DNA of 64,000 bases from contig JASLLE010000007.1 in NCBI GenBank assembly GCA_030747175.1, forward strand, positions 1 to 64,000. The letters run 5' to 3'. Of this stretch, positions 16,307 through 25,538 are shown piece by piece. The stretch comes from Dehalococcoidia bacterium. Its GTDB lineage: Bacteria; Chloroflexota; Dehalococcoidia; Lucifugimonadales; Lucifugimonadaceae. The position numbers were made by a program, and so were the translations under genes. Under the pieces are notes generated by a model, which searched no databases, was not told the DNA's origin, and saw only the letters and a program-made list of their open reading frames with translations. The number at the start of each line of letters is the position of its first letter. Within the stretch, counting starts at the first letter, position 1.

Positions 16307-17332
16307 ATGGGCCTGTACAGCGCACTCGCAAGACCCTTGCTCTTCCGATTCCAGCCGGAAACGGCGCACCGGTTTGGCGAATATGCACTTCGAGCATCAC
16401 CGCTCTGGTCTGCGCTGCGGCCGATGCTGTCCACCAGCGACAAAAGGCTTGAAACCACCGTCGCCGGGATCAAGTTCCCGAACCCGGTTGGGGTAGCGGC
16501 GGGTCTGGACAAGGACTGTCGCTTCCTGCCGGGACTTCTCGACATCGGGTTCGGATTCGCCACGGGCGGAACCGTCACACGCGACGCACGGCCCGGTAAC
16601 GCCCGGCCGCGCGTGATCCGCGAACCGGGTCAGCGCGCCCTCCTTAACGCCCTGGGATTCCTCGGCGAAGGACTGGACGCCGCAGAATCCCGGCTGCGAA
16701 AGCTTTCAGACGAGCAACGTAAACGGATTATGGTGAGCATCTCCGGGACCGAGGTCGATGACATCGCCGAGTGTCATCGCCGCCTTCAGCCTCTCGTGGC
16801 CGCTCTCGAGGTAAACGTATCCAGCCCGAACACCGCCGGGCTGCGAACGTTCCACCAGCCGGACAACCTGGGACGGCTCGTAACAGCACTGGTGGAGCAG
16901 CAGGACCGCCCTTTGTGCGTCAAGCTGCCGCCGTGGCGATCGGACGAGGAGCGGAACGAGATGATGCCGATGGCCCGCGCGTCGCTCGAGGCCGGCGCAG
17001 ACGGGCTGGTAATCGCCAACACGCGTCCAACCGAGGACGACCGGCTAGCCGTCGGACGCGGCGGCCTTTCCGGCGCGCCCCTGTTCGAAGACACGCTCCG
17101 AATGGTGGCCGATGCCCGGCAAGAGCTAGGGAGTGAATTTGCCCTGATCGCCTGCGGCGGAATCGGTGCCGCGGATCACGTGTGGCGGCTGCTGGAGGCC
17201 GGCGCATCGGCCATCCAGCTCTACACAGCCTTCATCTACGAAGGCCCCGGACTCCCGGGACGCGTTAACCGCGACCTGGTGAAGCGTATGGAATCAGCCG
17301 GACTTAATAGCTTGCCGTCGGGCGGCGGGTAG
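16307..17332 (+). CDS. pyrD: Dihydroorotate dehydrogenase (quinone), class 2
   Basis: 341 aa from the ATG at 16307 (MGLYSALARPLLFRFQPE). The frame is open further upstream to 16148, but that extra part has no homology. The N-terminal helical pair (1-40), which holds PLLFRFQPETAHRF, is the membrane-docking extension of class 2 enzymes. FPNPVGVAAGLDKDC, ALLNALGF and EVNVSSPNTAGL follow; the Ser after VNV is the class 2 catalytic base. The C-terminal ACGGIGAADH binds FMN phosphate. It oxidises dihydroorotate and passes electrons to the quinone pool, here presumably menaquinone made by the mqn operon. Confidence 0.94.
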   Translation: MGLYSALARPLLFRFQPETAHRFGEYALRASPLWSALRPMLSTSDKRLETTVAGIKFPNPVGVAAGLDKDCRFLPGLLDIGFGFATGGTVTRDARPGNARPRVIREPGQRALLNALGFLGEGLDAAESRLRKLSDEQRKRIMVSISGTEVDDIAECHRRLQPLVAALEVNVSSPNTAGLRTFHQPDNLGRLVTALVEQQDRPLCVKLPPWRSDEERNEMMPMARASLEAGADGLVIANTRPTEDDRLAVGRGGLSGAPLFEDTLRMVADARQELGSEFALIACGGIGAADHVWRLLEAGASAIQLYTAFIYEGPGLPGRVNRDLVKRMESAGLNSLPSGGG

Positions 17333-17452
17333 GCGCCGTCCGGTCCCCAGGATCAACGTTGCCGCATGAGTCGACCCTTCGAGAACCTCAGGGTATTTTC
17401 ACAAACGCGTCAGGCCCTTTCGTGGTTTCTTAAGCGCGTAGCCCCCGCCCCG

Positions 17453-18409
17453 CTACTCCGCTCGCGTCGCCAGGAGCGCCTCGATCTCTGCCCGCTTACC
17501 CATCGACTCCTGTGCTCCTTCGTTGGACACCGCCACCGCTCCGCTGGCCATTGCGAGCCACGCGGCATCCTGGATGCCCTTGCCCTCGTTCAGCCCCACG
17601 GCGAGACCGGCGTTGAAGGCGTCTCCTGCGGCTACAGTCGCCACCGGGGTCACGTTGAAGGGCGGGAAGTAACCCTCAAACTCCAGCGACGCCACGTAAG
17701 CGCCATCCTCGCCGAGTTTGACCACGGCGACCGGCGTACCCCGCTTTCGCAGTTCCAGCGCGGCTTTCTCGGCGGACATCACATCGCTCACGCTGATGCC
17801 GGTCAACGACTCCGCCTCGTGCTGATTCGGCGTGATCACATGCGCCAAACTCAAAAACTCTTCCGGCTGGGCCTCCCGCACCGGGGCCGGATCAAGCACG
17901 ACCGTCACCCCCGCTCCGCGTGCGGTCCGCATGCACTCAAGCGTTACGTCCATAGAGATCTCTTGCTGAACCAGCAACACCGACACGTCACGCACCATCC
18001 CGCTGAAGTCCTCCACCTGTTTCGGCCCGCAGGTCGCGTTCGCCCCGTAAACCGGCAGCACGTAGTTCTCGGCGGTCTCGTCGATGAAGATCAGCGCCAC
18101 CCCGGACGACTGCGAGGCGTCAACGCGCGTCAATCCGCAGTCGATCCCCTCCGCCTCCATGCTTCCCACAAGTTCCCGGCCGAATGGATCATCGCCGACC
18201 TGACCGATCATCACCGCCGTGCCCGGTTCACGGGCGAGTCGCGCTACTCCGACGGCCTGGTTGGCGCCCTTGCCACCGCCACCGGTCGAGAAACTGTTCC
18301 CCTCGAACGTTTCTCCCGGGTTCGGCAGGCGTTCTCCCTGGATGAACAGGTCCATGTTCAGACCGCCGACTATGGCGATTTTGCCTCCCGTTCTGGTTTC
18401 GAGCGTCAT
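17453..18409 (-). CDS. PfkB-family sugar kinase, ribokinase-like
   Basis: 318 aa. Both PfkB signatures are clear: STGGGGKGANQAV near residue 42 and the C-terminal VATVAAGDAFNAGLA, whose Asp is the catalytic base in the GAGD-type motif (here AAGD). GGLNMDLFI at the start is the substrate-binding strand. It resembles RbsK most, so phosphorylation of ribose or a related sugar is likely. It lies 49 bp downstream of a HAD phosphatase on the same strand, and both diverge from two enolase-superfamily dehydratases. This suggests a sugar or sugar-acid catabolic role. Confidence 0.88.
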   Translation of the reverse strand: MTLETRTGGKIAIVGGLNMDLFIQGERLPNPGETFEGNSFSTGGGGKGANQAVGVARLAREPGTAVMIGQVGDDPFGRELVGSMEAEGIDCGLTRVDASQSSGVALIFIDETAENYVLPVYGANATCGPKQVEDFSGMVRDVSVLLVQQEISMDVTLECMRTARGAGVTVVLDPAPVREAQPEEFLSLAHVITPNQHEAESLTGISVSDVMSAEKAALELRKRGTPVAVVKLGEDGAYVASLEFEGYFPPFNVTPVATVAAGDAFNAGLAVGLNEGKGIQDAAWLAMASGAVAVSNEGAQESMGKRAEIEALLATRAE

Positions 18410-18458
18410 CCAGGCCTCTTTCCCATCTCAACTGTCGTTCCGGTATCGATCCCCCGGG

Positions 18459-19331
18459 CTAACCCGAGAGCAGATTGCGGTCCAGTAACTCTTCCAGGGC
18501 CTGCGCCACGCCGTCCGCGTCCGGCCCCGGGATCAGAGTATCGGCTGATTTCACGGCGGCCGGGTGAGCGTCGCCGACCGCGATACCCAGGCCGGCCCAC
18601 CCCAGCATTTCGGCATCGCCGACGCCGTCTCCAAAGGCGACGACCTGCTCCGGCGTCGTGCCGAGTCCTTCCAGCACGATTTCCAGCGCCTTCAATTTGC
18701 CGGCATCCGGGCTGGCGACCTCACAGAAGTGCGGTAGTGAATGGGTGATAAGCGCGCGATCGCCAAAATGGCGCGTCAGACGCCGAACACGATCTCCGGT
18801 CGCTTCGGGTTCATCGACGGCCAGTATCAACGTCGGCCCGCCATCGGAAACATCCCTCAACGAGCCAACAACGCACAACTCTTGCTCCATCCGGCGCGCG
18901 TAACCGTCGGCCCACTCGGTCCTCTCTTCCACGTAGATCTGGTGGTCCAACAGCATGCTCAACTGGCCGCTTCCGCCGTTCAACATCCCGAGCGCTTCCC
19001 CGGCCAGTGACGCGTCCATGCGCGCGTGCCGCGCCACCTCGCCGGTGGAAGGGTCGGCGGTCACTGCTCCCTGGTAGCAGACGAGCGGCCCGTTGGTTTT
19101 GAGCGCCCGTGCAAAGCCGAGCGCCGAACCCAGAATACGTCCGGTAGCGATCAGCACCGTAGCCCCGGCGGCCTGGGTGGCAGCGACGGCTGCGCTCAGT
19201 CTCGGAGAAAGTGTCATATCAGGGCCAACGATCGTGCCGTCGATATCCAGGGCGACAACGCGAAAGCCCGGCCCGGCCCGGCCATCTTCCCGGGGTATCG
19301 CTTTCCCGCCGCTCAACTGAAGCGAGACCAT
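18459..19331 (-). CDS. Cof-type HAD hydrolase
   Basis: 290 aa from the ATG at 19331. A longer open frame to 19613 would run into the promoter and start of the divergent dehydratase and is not used. HAD motif I is VALDIDGTIVG, motif II is VLIATGR, motif III is the Lys in DAGKLKALE, and motif IV is AFGDGVGDAEML. The cap between residues 100 and 205 is of the C2 (Cof) type. Such enzymes dephosphorylate sugar phosphates or related compounds. It precedes the PfkB kinase gene by 49 bp. The exact substrate is unknown. Confidence 0.85.
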   Translation of the reverse strand: MVSLQLSGGKAIPREDGRAGPGFRVVALDIDGTIVGPDMTLSPRLSAAVAATQAAGATVLIATGRILGSALGFARALKTNGPLVCYQGAVTADPSTGEVARHARMDASLAGEALGMLNGGSGQLSMLLDHQIYVEERTEWADGYARRMEQELCVVGSLRDVSDGGPTLILAVDEPEATGDRVRRLTRHFGDRALITHSLPHFCEVASPDAGKLKALEIVLEGLGTTPEQVVAFGDGVGDAEMLGWAGLGIAVGDAHPAAVKSADTLIPGPDADGVAQALEELLDRNLLSG

Positions 19332-19532
19332 ATATGTACCGTGGTTAACCGCACACGCGCAGATCCCCGGAAATGTGAGCCACTGGTTGGTGAAGTTGAT
19401 CCCCGCTCGACGTATGAGTCGGAGTAATATCCGGCAGAATCTTACGCCCATACACCTGCCGGTCATCCCAACGGATGGGTAACCGGCGTGTCCCGGATAG
19501 CTGCAAACACTACCAGGACAGGAGAAACCGCC

Positions 19533-20612
19533 TTGAAGATCGCCTCCCACGAAGTGATCGTCGTCGACCTTCCGCTCGAACGCCCGTTCATGGGCCGGAC
19601 GACGTTTCCGCACATCATTTTGAAACTGCGGACCGACGACGGGATCGAAGGACTGGGCTGGGCCTTCGTCGGCGGCCCGATGGGCCCGGCGCTATCGAAG
19701 GCGCTCGACGGCATGGCAGAGATGCTGCACGGGGAAGACCCGATGATGCGCGAGCGCATCGATGCCCTCGTGGACGCCGCCACTTCATCCTCCGGGCCGG
19801 GCCTGTCCCATTACGTCCGGGCCGTCTTCAACTTCGCCGCCTGGGACATAACGGGAAAGGCCATGGGGCAACCCGTCTGGAAACTCCTCGGCGGCGCGCA
19901 CGCCGAATCCGTGACGACTTACGCCAGCGGCTGGCTGTGGCGGGACTATTCGCTGGACGACCTCGACAAGACAGCCGGGGAACTGGTGGAGCGTGGTTTC
20001 ACCTCCATGAAGTTCCGTTGCGGCGCAGAACCCCGTATGTCTGACGAGGCTGAGCGCGCACGCGTGATGCGTAACGCCGTCGGGGAAGACGTCACGATCA
20101 TGGTCGATATCAACCAGGGCTGGGACATCCCGCGGGCCATGGAAGGCGCACGCCACCTTGAGGCGCAAAACGTTTACTGGCTCGAAGATCCGATCGACTA
20201 CCGGGACGTCCGGGGCTACGCACAGCTCGTTAACGCCACCGACATCGCCATCACACACGGCGAGTACAACTATGGCTATGAACCGTTCGGCCCCATAGCA
20301 GACCACCGAGCCGCGGACATCTTCATGATCGACGCCCACCATGTCGGCGGGATCGACGCATGGAAGCGCGCCGCAGACATCGCCGCTGGCGCATTCCGTC
20401 CGGTGGTCACGCACCTGAGTCCGGAGATCGCCGTCCACCTGGCCGCCGGGATTTCCGGCGTGAAGACCGTAGAGTTCATGCCCTGGTCGTTCGGGCTCTG
20501 GGAGGAGCCGATGGATATCAACGCGGAGGGCGAGTTAATCGTGCCCCAGGGAGCGGGACTCGGCGTAGCGTTGAACGAAGATGTGGTGAAAGCTCACCTG
20601 ATCGACGCCTGA
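19533..20612 (+). CDS. Enolase-superfamily dehydratase, mandelate racemase subgroup (copy 1)
   Basis: 359 aa. The start is taken as TTG at 19533 (LKIASHEV), with AGGAG eight bases before it; the paralog begins the same way. It has an N-terminal capping domain (about 1-125) and a TIM barrel. The catalytic set falls in mandelate-racemase order: K160-x-R162, metal ligands D192, E218 and E244, and an acid/base dyad D267-H294 (THLSPE). The second Lys of the usual KxK is Arg. This arrangement supports abstraction of a proton alpha to a carboxylate, so acid-sugar dehydration or racemisation is expected. It is followed after 49 bp by its sister gene. Confidence 0.88.
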   Translation: MKIASHEVIVVDLPLERPFMGRTTFPHIILKLRTDDGIEGLGWAFVGGPMGPALSKALDGMAEMLHGEDPMMRERIDALVDAATSSSGPGLSHYVRAVFNFAAWDITGKAMGQPVWKLLGGAHAESVTTYASGWLWRDYSLDDLDKTAGELVERGFTSMKFRCGAEPRMSDEAERARVMRNAVGEDVTIMVDINQGWDIPRAMEGARHLEAQNVYWLEDPIDYRDVRGYAQLVNATDIAITHGEYNYGYEPFGPIADHRAADIFMIDAHHVGGIDAWKRAADIAAGAFRPVVTHLSPEIAVHLAAGISGVKTVEFMPWSFGLWEEPMDINAEGELIVPQGAGLGVALNEDVVKAHLIDA

Positions 20613-20661
20613 TCACCTTCCAACCGAAACAAACACGCTAAATGAACCGGAGAACCGTCCC

Positions 20662-21756
20662 TTGAAAATCGTCTCGCATGAAATCGCCTGGGTTGATGTC
20701 CCGCTCCCGCGTCCCTTTGTCTCCGGAACCGGATTCCGGACGTCGGAGATGCGGCACGTCGTGCTTAAACTCCGGACCGATGATGGTATCGAGGGACTCG
20801 GATGGGCGTTCGCCCACTCCCACACGATGCTGCCCGCGCTCGGCGCTGCCATCGACGATGTCGCCACGATGATCCGAGGCATGGATCCGATGATGCGAAA
20901 CGAGATCCAGAACCGCATCAGCCGCGCCACGCAGTGGACCGGCGGCGGATTCAACGAATGGGTGTCCGCGGTCATCAACTTCGCCCTTTACGACATCGCC
21001 GGCAAAGCCCTCAACACGCCGGTTTACAAGATCCTCGGCGGGATGCACACCGAGTCGGTCCCGACCTACGCCAGCCACAAACTCTGGCGTGACTGGTCGC
21101 TCGATGACCTCGCGATCGGCGCCGCAGAGGTGAAGGCGGACGGGTTCAAGATGCTGAAGTTCCGGGTGGGCGCTAACGACGCTGCGCTGGACGAACGTGA
21201 CCGGGCGAAGGCAGTGCGGGAAGCCGTCGGACCCGATTACCCGATCGCCGTGGACATCAACCAGGGCTGGGACGTGGCACGCACGATGGAGGTCGCGCCC
21301 TACCTGGAAGAGTTCCGCGTCCACTGGCTTGAGGACCCGATAAACAGGCACGACTTCGTCGGCTACCGGCACCTCGTCGACGCGCTCAACATCGCAATAA
21401 CGCACGGGGAGAACCTGTGGGATTGGCGGCTGTTCCTGGACGTCGTAAAGCAGGGCGCGGTGGATATCGCCATGATCGACGCCCACCACGTTGGCGGAAT
21501 CGACGGCTTCATCAAGGCCGCCGCCGTATGTGACGCCGCGTTCCGTCCCGTAGTCACCCACCTGTCTCCGGAGGTCGCGGTACACCTCGGGGCGTCCGTA
21601 CCCAACTGCACGCTTGTCGAGTACATGGACTGGTCCTTCGGACTGTTCGAGGACACCAGCCAGATAAACGCCGAGGGCCGGATGATCGTCCCGCAGGAAC
21701 CCGGATTCGGCGTGACCCTTAACGAAGAACTTCTCAAGCGGGGCATCAAGGATTAG
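20662..21756 (+). CDS. Enolase-superfamily dehydratase, mandelate racemase subgroup (copy 2)
   Basis: 364 aa, TTG start with GGAG nine bases upstream. It is clearly a paralog of the gene before it (shared DGIEGLGWAF, DINQGWD, MIDAHHVGGID, VVTHLSPE). Predicted active-site residues are K166-x-R168, D198, E224, E250, D273 and H300. The loop after the third metal ligand differs (HGENLWDW against HGEYNYGY in copy 1), as does the N-terminal 20s loop, the two places that set substrate specificity in this superfamily. The two enzymes therefore likely act on different acid sugars or opposite stereoisomers. It is followed by an MBL-fold hydrolase 71 bp later. Confidence 0.88.
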   Translation: MKIVSHEIAWVDVPLPRPFVSGTGFRTSEMRHVVLKLRTDDGIEGLGWAFAHSHTMLPALGAAIDDVATMIRGMDPMMRNEIQNRISRATQWTGGGFNEWVSAVINFALYDIAGKALNTPVYKILGGMHTESVPTYASHKLWRDWSLDDLAIGAAEVKADGFKMLKFRVGANDAALDERDRAKAVREAVGPDYPIAVDINQGWDVARTMEVAPYLEEFRVHWLEDPINRHDFVGYRHLVDALNIAITHGENLWDWRLFLDVVKQGAVDIAMIDAHHVGGIDGFIKAAAVCDAAFRPVVTHLSPEVAVHLGASVPNCTLVEYMDWSFGLFEDTSQINAEGRMIVPQEPGFGVTLNEELLKRGIKD

Positions 21757-21827
21757 CCGGCAACCACCTGGCTTGGCCCGGGCTAAACCCCGAATACTGG
21801 ACAATAATCACGCCCGGAGAATCCCAC

Positions 21828-22733
21828 ATGACAGTGACGCTTGACTGGTTTGGTTGCACGACCTACCGCCTCAACATCGACGGATTGGTCGTGTTCCTGG
21901 ACACCTTCATGGACCGGCTTTCGAGCGCGCCGGACAACGGCGCCACTTCCGCCGACATCAAGGAGGCCGATTTCGCACTTATCGGTCACAGCCACATGGA
22001 CCACATCGCCGGCGCTGACGTGATCGCAAAGAACACGGGTGCAAAGGTGATCGGGTCCTTTGAGACGGCTCGCGTCCTCAGGCGGGCCGGTGTGCCGAAA
22101 GAGCAGTTGCTTCCTTCTGCCGGTGGCGAGCTTCACCAGCTCAACGATGACGTGACGGTACGGGTCTTCCCGAGTCTTCACTCGTGCATCTGGTCAACCG
22201 CAGCGCCATCCGGCGTACTACTCGAAGGCGACATCGGCGTCTCCTACGGCGAGCGCGCCGCACGTCTGACCTCCCAGCGTGACGAAGGCCCATCCCTTCC
22301 CGCCGCACTCGCGGCCGAGCAAAAGGAACTCGATGCCCGGAGGATCGGCAGCGGCAACGACGGCGGAGCCCTGGACTACCTGATCGACACGCCGGACGGC
22401 ACGATCTTCTTCCAGAACAGCATGGGGTTCTGGAGCGGAATACTCGCCGGTATCCGGGCGGATGTAGCGATCATGGGTTGCGCCGGCCGCGGCAACATTG
22501 ATGGCGAGCCGATTCAGGGCTCGGTCGAGGAGTACGTGGCGATCGTAGCGAACACCGTTGCTCCAAAACAGTTGGTCCTCGGCCATCACGATAACTGGGC
22601 CGGTGATCCCGATGCGCCGGACCTGATGAATATCGAGCCGATCCGCGAAGAACTGGAACGATCTGTGCCTTTCGCCGAGATCATCGAGCCGGGCTACCAG
22701 GACGGTAGGGAGCTGCTCCCAGCCTCTGAGTAA
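21828..22733 (+). CDS. MBL-fold metallohydrolase
   Basis: 301 aa. The metal motif HxHxDH is present as GHSHMDHIAGAD near residue 64; a later His in SLHSC and the C-terminal GHHDNW give the remaining ligands. It starts TVTLDWFGCTTYRL, which is like UlaG or YycJ-type lactonases and hydrolases rather than class B beta-lactamases. There is no signal peptide, so it is cytoplasmic. Set between the dehydratases and an alpha/beta hydrolase, it may open a sugar-acid lactone, but this is only contextual. The start is the ATG at 21828. Confidence 0.82.
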   Translation: MTVTLDWFGCTTYRLNIDGLVVFLDTFMDRLSSAPDNGATSADIKEADFALIGHSHMDHIAGADVIAKNTGAKVIGSFETARVLRRAGVPKEQLLPSAGGELHQLNDDVTVRVFPSLHSCIWSTAAPSGVLLEGDIGVSYGERAARLTSQRDEGPSLPAALAAEQKELDARRIGSGNDGGALDYLIDTPDGTIFFQNSMGFWSGILAGIRADVAIMGCAGRGNIDGEPIQGSVEEYVAIVANTVAPKQLVLGHHDNWAGDPDAPDLMNIEPIREELERSVPFAEIIEPGYQDGRELLPASE

Positions 22734-22766
22734 GCGCGCCCGTAGCCCAGGATCCGGAGACGCCTC

Positions 22767-23567
22767 TTGCTGACGGAGAAATCACATCGGGTCGGCGATC
22801 TGACACTTGAGTACGTCGAGGCGGGTTCCGGCGATCCGCTGGTGCTCCTGCACGGATTCTCCGGCAACTGGCGCTCGTGGTCGCAGGAGATCGGCCTGCT
22901 GTCTCACCGCTGGCGGGTAATCGCGCCCGGTTCTCGGGGACACGGCGGCTCCTCGTCCGCTCCCGACGGTCAGTACGGCTACGACGTGCGGGTGGCAGAC
23001 GCTGCATCCTTCATAGCGGACGTCGCCGACGGGCCGGTTATCCTCGGCGGACACTCGATGGGTGGAGCGACCGCCATGGGAATCGCCGGGCTACACCCCG
23101 GGCTGGTGCGTGCCGTGGTCCTTGAAGACCCCCATGTGTCCGCCGGGTACGTCGAATGGGTCGATGAACTCAAGCGCCGCCGCGACCTGTTGAGGAGCAG
23201 GCCTACGTTCGCCGAACTGGCCACGGCAATTCAGACCGATAGCCCCGAAACGAACGCAGCCGCAACACGCTTGAGCACCGCCAAACAGACAGCGATGGAC
23301 CCGGAGGCGTACAACCCGTTCATCGAGGAATCGATGTTCGACGGGTTCGATCCCGACAGCGTACTGTCAGCTATCCGGTGTCCCGTTCTGCTGATGCAGG
23401 CCGAATTCAACCTCGGCGGCGTAGTAACCGATGACGCCGCAGCGCGGCTCCAGGACCTCATTCCAGACTGCACCCACGTCAAGTTCCCGGGCACTGGTCA
23501 CAACATCCACGAAGACGCTCCGATCGAGTTCCGCCGAACGCTTTTCGATTTCCTGGACACTATCTAA
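22767..23567 (+). CDS. Alpha/beta-hydrolase fold protein
   Basis: 266 aa. The oxyanion loop is VLLHGFSGNW, the nucleophile elbow is GGHSMGGAT (Ser about residue 100), the acid probably lies after QAEF, and the catalytic His is in GTGHNIHED. It starts with TTG at 22767, preceded by CCGGAGACGCCTC. It lies 33 bp after the MBL-fold gene, so both are probably in one operon with the two dehydratases. It could cleave an ester, lactone or C-C bond; homologs of this size include haloalkane dehalogenase-like and 3-oxoadipate enol-lactonase-like enzymes. Confidence 0.84.
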   Translation: MLTEKSHRVGDLTLEYVEAGSGDPLVLLHGFSGNWRSWSQEIGLLSHRWRVIAPGSRGHGGSSSAPDGQYGYDVRVADAASFIADVADGPVILGGHSMGGATAMGIAGLHPGLVRAVVLEDPHVSAGYVEWVDELKRRRDLLRSRPTFAELATAIQTDSPETNAAATRLSTAKQTAMDPEAYNPFIEESMFDGFDPDSVLSAIRCPVLLMQAEFNLGGVVTDDAAARLQDLIPDCTHVKFPGTGHNIHEDAPIEFRRTLFDFLDTI

Positions 23568-23619
23568 GCCAGCTACGAAACTTCCCCCCGTTATCACCGG
23601 AGAAGCGAGCACAGCAACG

Positions 23620-24171
23620 ATGTCTGACATAGTCGTCGATCCTGACATCTCACTGCGTCCGTACACACCGGAACATGCAGAGCTGCTTTCCCCCCTGCTG
23701 GAAGCCAACCGCGCATACCTGGAACCGTGGGTCCGTCTGCCCGGACTCGTCGCCGATGTTGAATCGTACAGAAACGTCCTCTCGGAACTCCAGGAACGTC
23801 AAAGTCGGGGAGAGGTCGGCGGTGGATCAATCGTCTACCGCGGAGAACTCGTCGGTGACGTCAATTTCGATGGCGGGTTCTGGGCGTCAACCGGACACGC
23901 CGTGGGTATCTCTTACTGGATCACCGAGAAGTTTCAAGGGCGTGGCATCGTGACACGGGCGTGCGAACGCGTGGTGACTCTCGCGTTTGAGACGCCCGGG
24001 ATCGCTAAGGTCGAGTTGTCGGCGGCGGCGCACAACAAACGAAGCCGTCGGATCATCGAGCGTCTCGGATTCCGTCTCGATGGAGTCCTCCGCAGCGAGT
24101 TGAAACGCCGGGATGATCTCCACGACCTCGCGGTGTACTCAATGCTCCGCCCTGAATGGCTCGCGCGGTAA
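23620..24171 (+). CDS. GNAT acetyltransferase, RimJ/RimL type
   Basis: 183 aa from the ATG at 23620 (MSDIVVDPDISLRPYTPEH). The open frame extends upstream inside the hydrolase gene, but that is a shadow. SYWITEKFQGRGIVTRAC is motif A, with the Q/RxxGxx loop; NKRSRRIIERLGFRLDGVLRSE is the motif B helix typical of ribosomal-protein or amino-acid N-acetyltransferases. ATG lies 53 bp after the hydrolase stop. The substrate is unknown. Confidence 0.88.
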   Translation: MSDIVVDPDISLRPYTPEHAELLSPLLEANRAYLEPWVRLPGLVADVESYRNVLSELQERQSRGEVGGGSIVYRGELVGDVNFDGGFWASTGHAVGISYWITEKFQGRGIVTRACERVVTLAFETPGIAKVELSAAAHNKRSRRIIERLGFRLDGVLRSELKRRDDLHDLAVYSMLRPEWLAR

Positions 24172-24234
24172 CCACCCCGCCGCGGCGATATCAGGCGGGC
24201 ACACACCTGCCACACCCCGCAGGACCGATACAGC

Positions 24235-25308
24235 TCATTCGTCCTCAGCGTCGCCTTCGCTATCGTCGCCCGGGACCTTCCACTTCGTCACGGCGATCCG
24301 GTGGTCGGGATCGGCGAGGTATCTGGCGAGATTGTCTGGGCGATACGCCATTTCGGGCGCTTTGAATTTGGCGTCGATGCCCGGGTGCACCGCCTCGGTC
24401 CCCCCGGAAGCATCGCCGAGTATGCGGTGGTACCCCCTCGTGAACTTGAAAAGACCCTTCTTCGAATCATGTGGCCCGCTCAAATGGTCAACGTGAATGA
24501 TGCTTTCGACGTACTCTTCGTCGAACGCCAGCCCACAGCCCTCGGCTTTCTCTTTCATCCAGTCGAAGGCCATGTCCGATAGCCCGGCCCGGTAATACCC
24601 GCCGCCCACGTCCGAGTGCGCGCCGGCAAACCAGACCTGCTCGACCACCTGGCCTTCCTTCTTTTTCGCCATCCAGAGACTTGGCTTAAACGACCCTCGC
24701 TTTTCGTCGATCGCCAGTGCGTGAAACCCGTTCTTAACGCCCCTGCTCAATTCCACGTCGTGAAAGCCATGTTTGCGCCGCGTGAGCCAGCGGAGCCCGC
24801 CGAGTGGAATGCCGAGGGCGCCGACCGTGTCCCAGACGCCGACGAAATGGATGTCGATTTCGCGTGCGTGCCGGTTCCGAAAGGCCCGCGCCTCGCTCGA
24901 CTCTGGCCCGGCGTCTTTTCGCCGGTAAAGCGCGAAAGCATTTTGAAACTCATCGACTTGCGTCTTGTGCAGCAGCCCAACATTCCGAATAAGGCCGGCC
25001 AGACTGCGCGCGGTGTACGCGCCCCGGCTGAACCCGAACAGGAACACGTCGTCGCCGGGCTCGTAGTTGTGAATCAGAAAACGGTAGGCATCTTCGATGT
25101 TCTTCACGAGCCCCATGCCCAGCGCCCCCCCGGTGTAGCGATCGAGCCAGGGACCGGTGCCGACTCCCAGGTCGTAAAAAACGATCTGCGAAGTGCCGTC
25201 GGATGACACCGGCGTGATCGAACGAGCCAGCTTGACGACGTTGGTGGGGTTGCTTCTATCCGGCGTGTTCCAGGTGCCGTCGCAGCAAATGACGATTCTT
25301 CGTGTCAT
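24235..25308 (-). CDS. DUF2235 alpha/beta-hydrolase protein
   Basis: 357 aa from the ATG at 25308, preceded by GGAGG at the right distance. It starts TRRIVICCDGTWNTP, the DUF2235 opening, and contains FLFGFSRGAYTAR, the GxSxG nucleophile elbow. GVWDTVGALG and FAGAHSDVGGGY follow. DUF2235 includes Tle1-type phospholipase effectors of type VI secretion, but no secretion genes, immunity gene or signal peptide are nearby. A stand-alone cytoplasmic esterase or lipase is more likely here. It converges with the GNAT gene and diverges from the third enolase-superfamily gene. Confidence 0.85.
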   Translation of the reverse strand: MTRRIVICCDGTWNTPDRSNPTNVVKLARSITPVSSDGTSQIVFYDLGVGTGPWLDRYTGGALGMGLVKNIEDAYRFLIHNYEPGDDVFLFGFSRGAYTARSLAGLIRNVGLLHKTQVDEFQNAFALYRRKDAGPESSEARAFRNRHAREIDIHFVGVWDTVGALGIPLGGLRWLTRRKHGFHDVELSRGVKNGFHALAIDEKRGSFKPSLWMAKKKEGQVVEQVWFAGAHSDVGGGYYRAGLSDMAFDWMKEKAEGCGLAFDEEYVESIIHVDHLSGPHDSKKGLFKFTRGYHRILGDASGGTEAVHPGIDAKFKAPEMAYRPDNLARYLADPDHRIAVTKWKVPGDDSEGDAEDE

Positions 25309-25538
25309 CGCAAATCCTCCCTGCAATAAATGCATGCTCCGTGAACACGACGGCGCACGTCAAACGGCAAGTCAGGCGATCTCCCGGTACCTGGCACCCG
25401 TCTTAACGCCAAATCCTCACGCCGAAACCCCGGCCCGATAGCTTGCTTTCGCTCGAAATACGCCCCATCCTGCGCATCGTCGATGCAGACCGCACTCTGA
25501 CAACCCGGGACGCGACAGGCAGAAAGCAGGAACCTTCC

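Noticed and set aside
18459-19613. A longer form of the HAD hydrolase starting at 19613
   Set aside because: It would overlap the start of the divergent dehydratase gene, and the extra N-terminus has no HAD similarity. The ATG at 19331 was preferred.
20638-21804. A 388-codon minus-strand frame
   Set aside because: Antisense to the second mandelate-racemase-type gene, whose catalytic residues are all in place.
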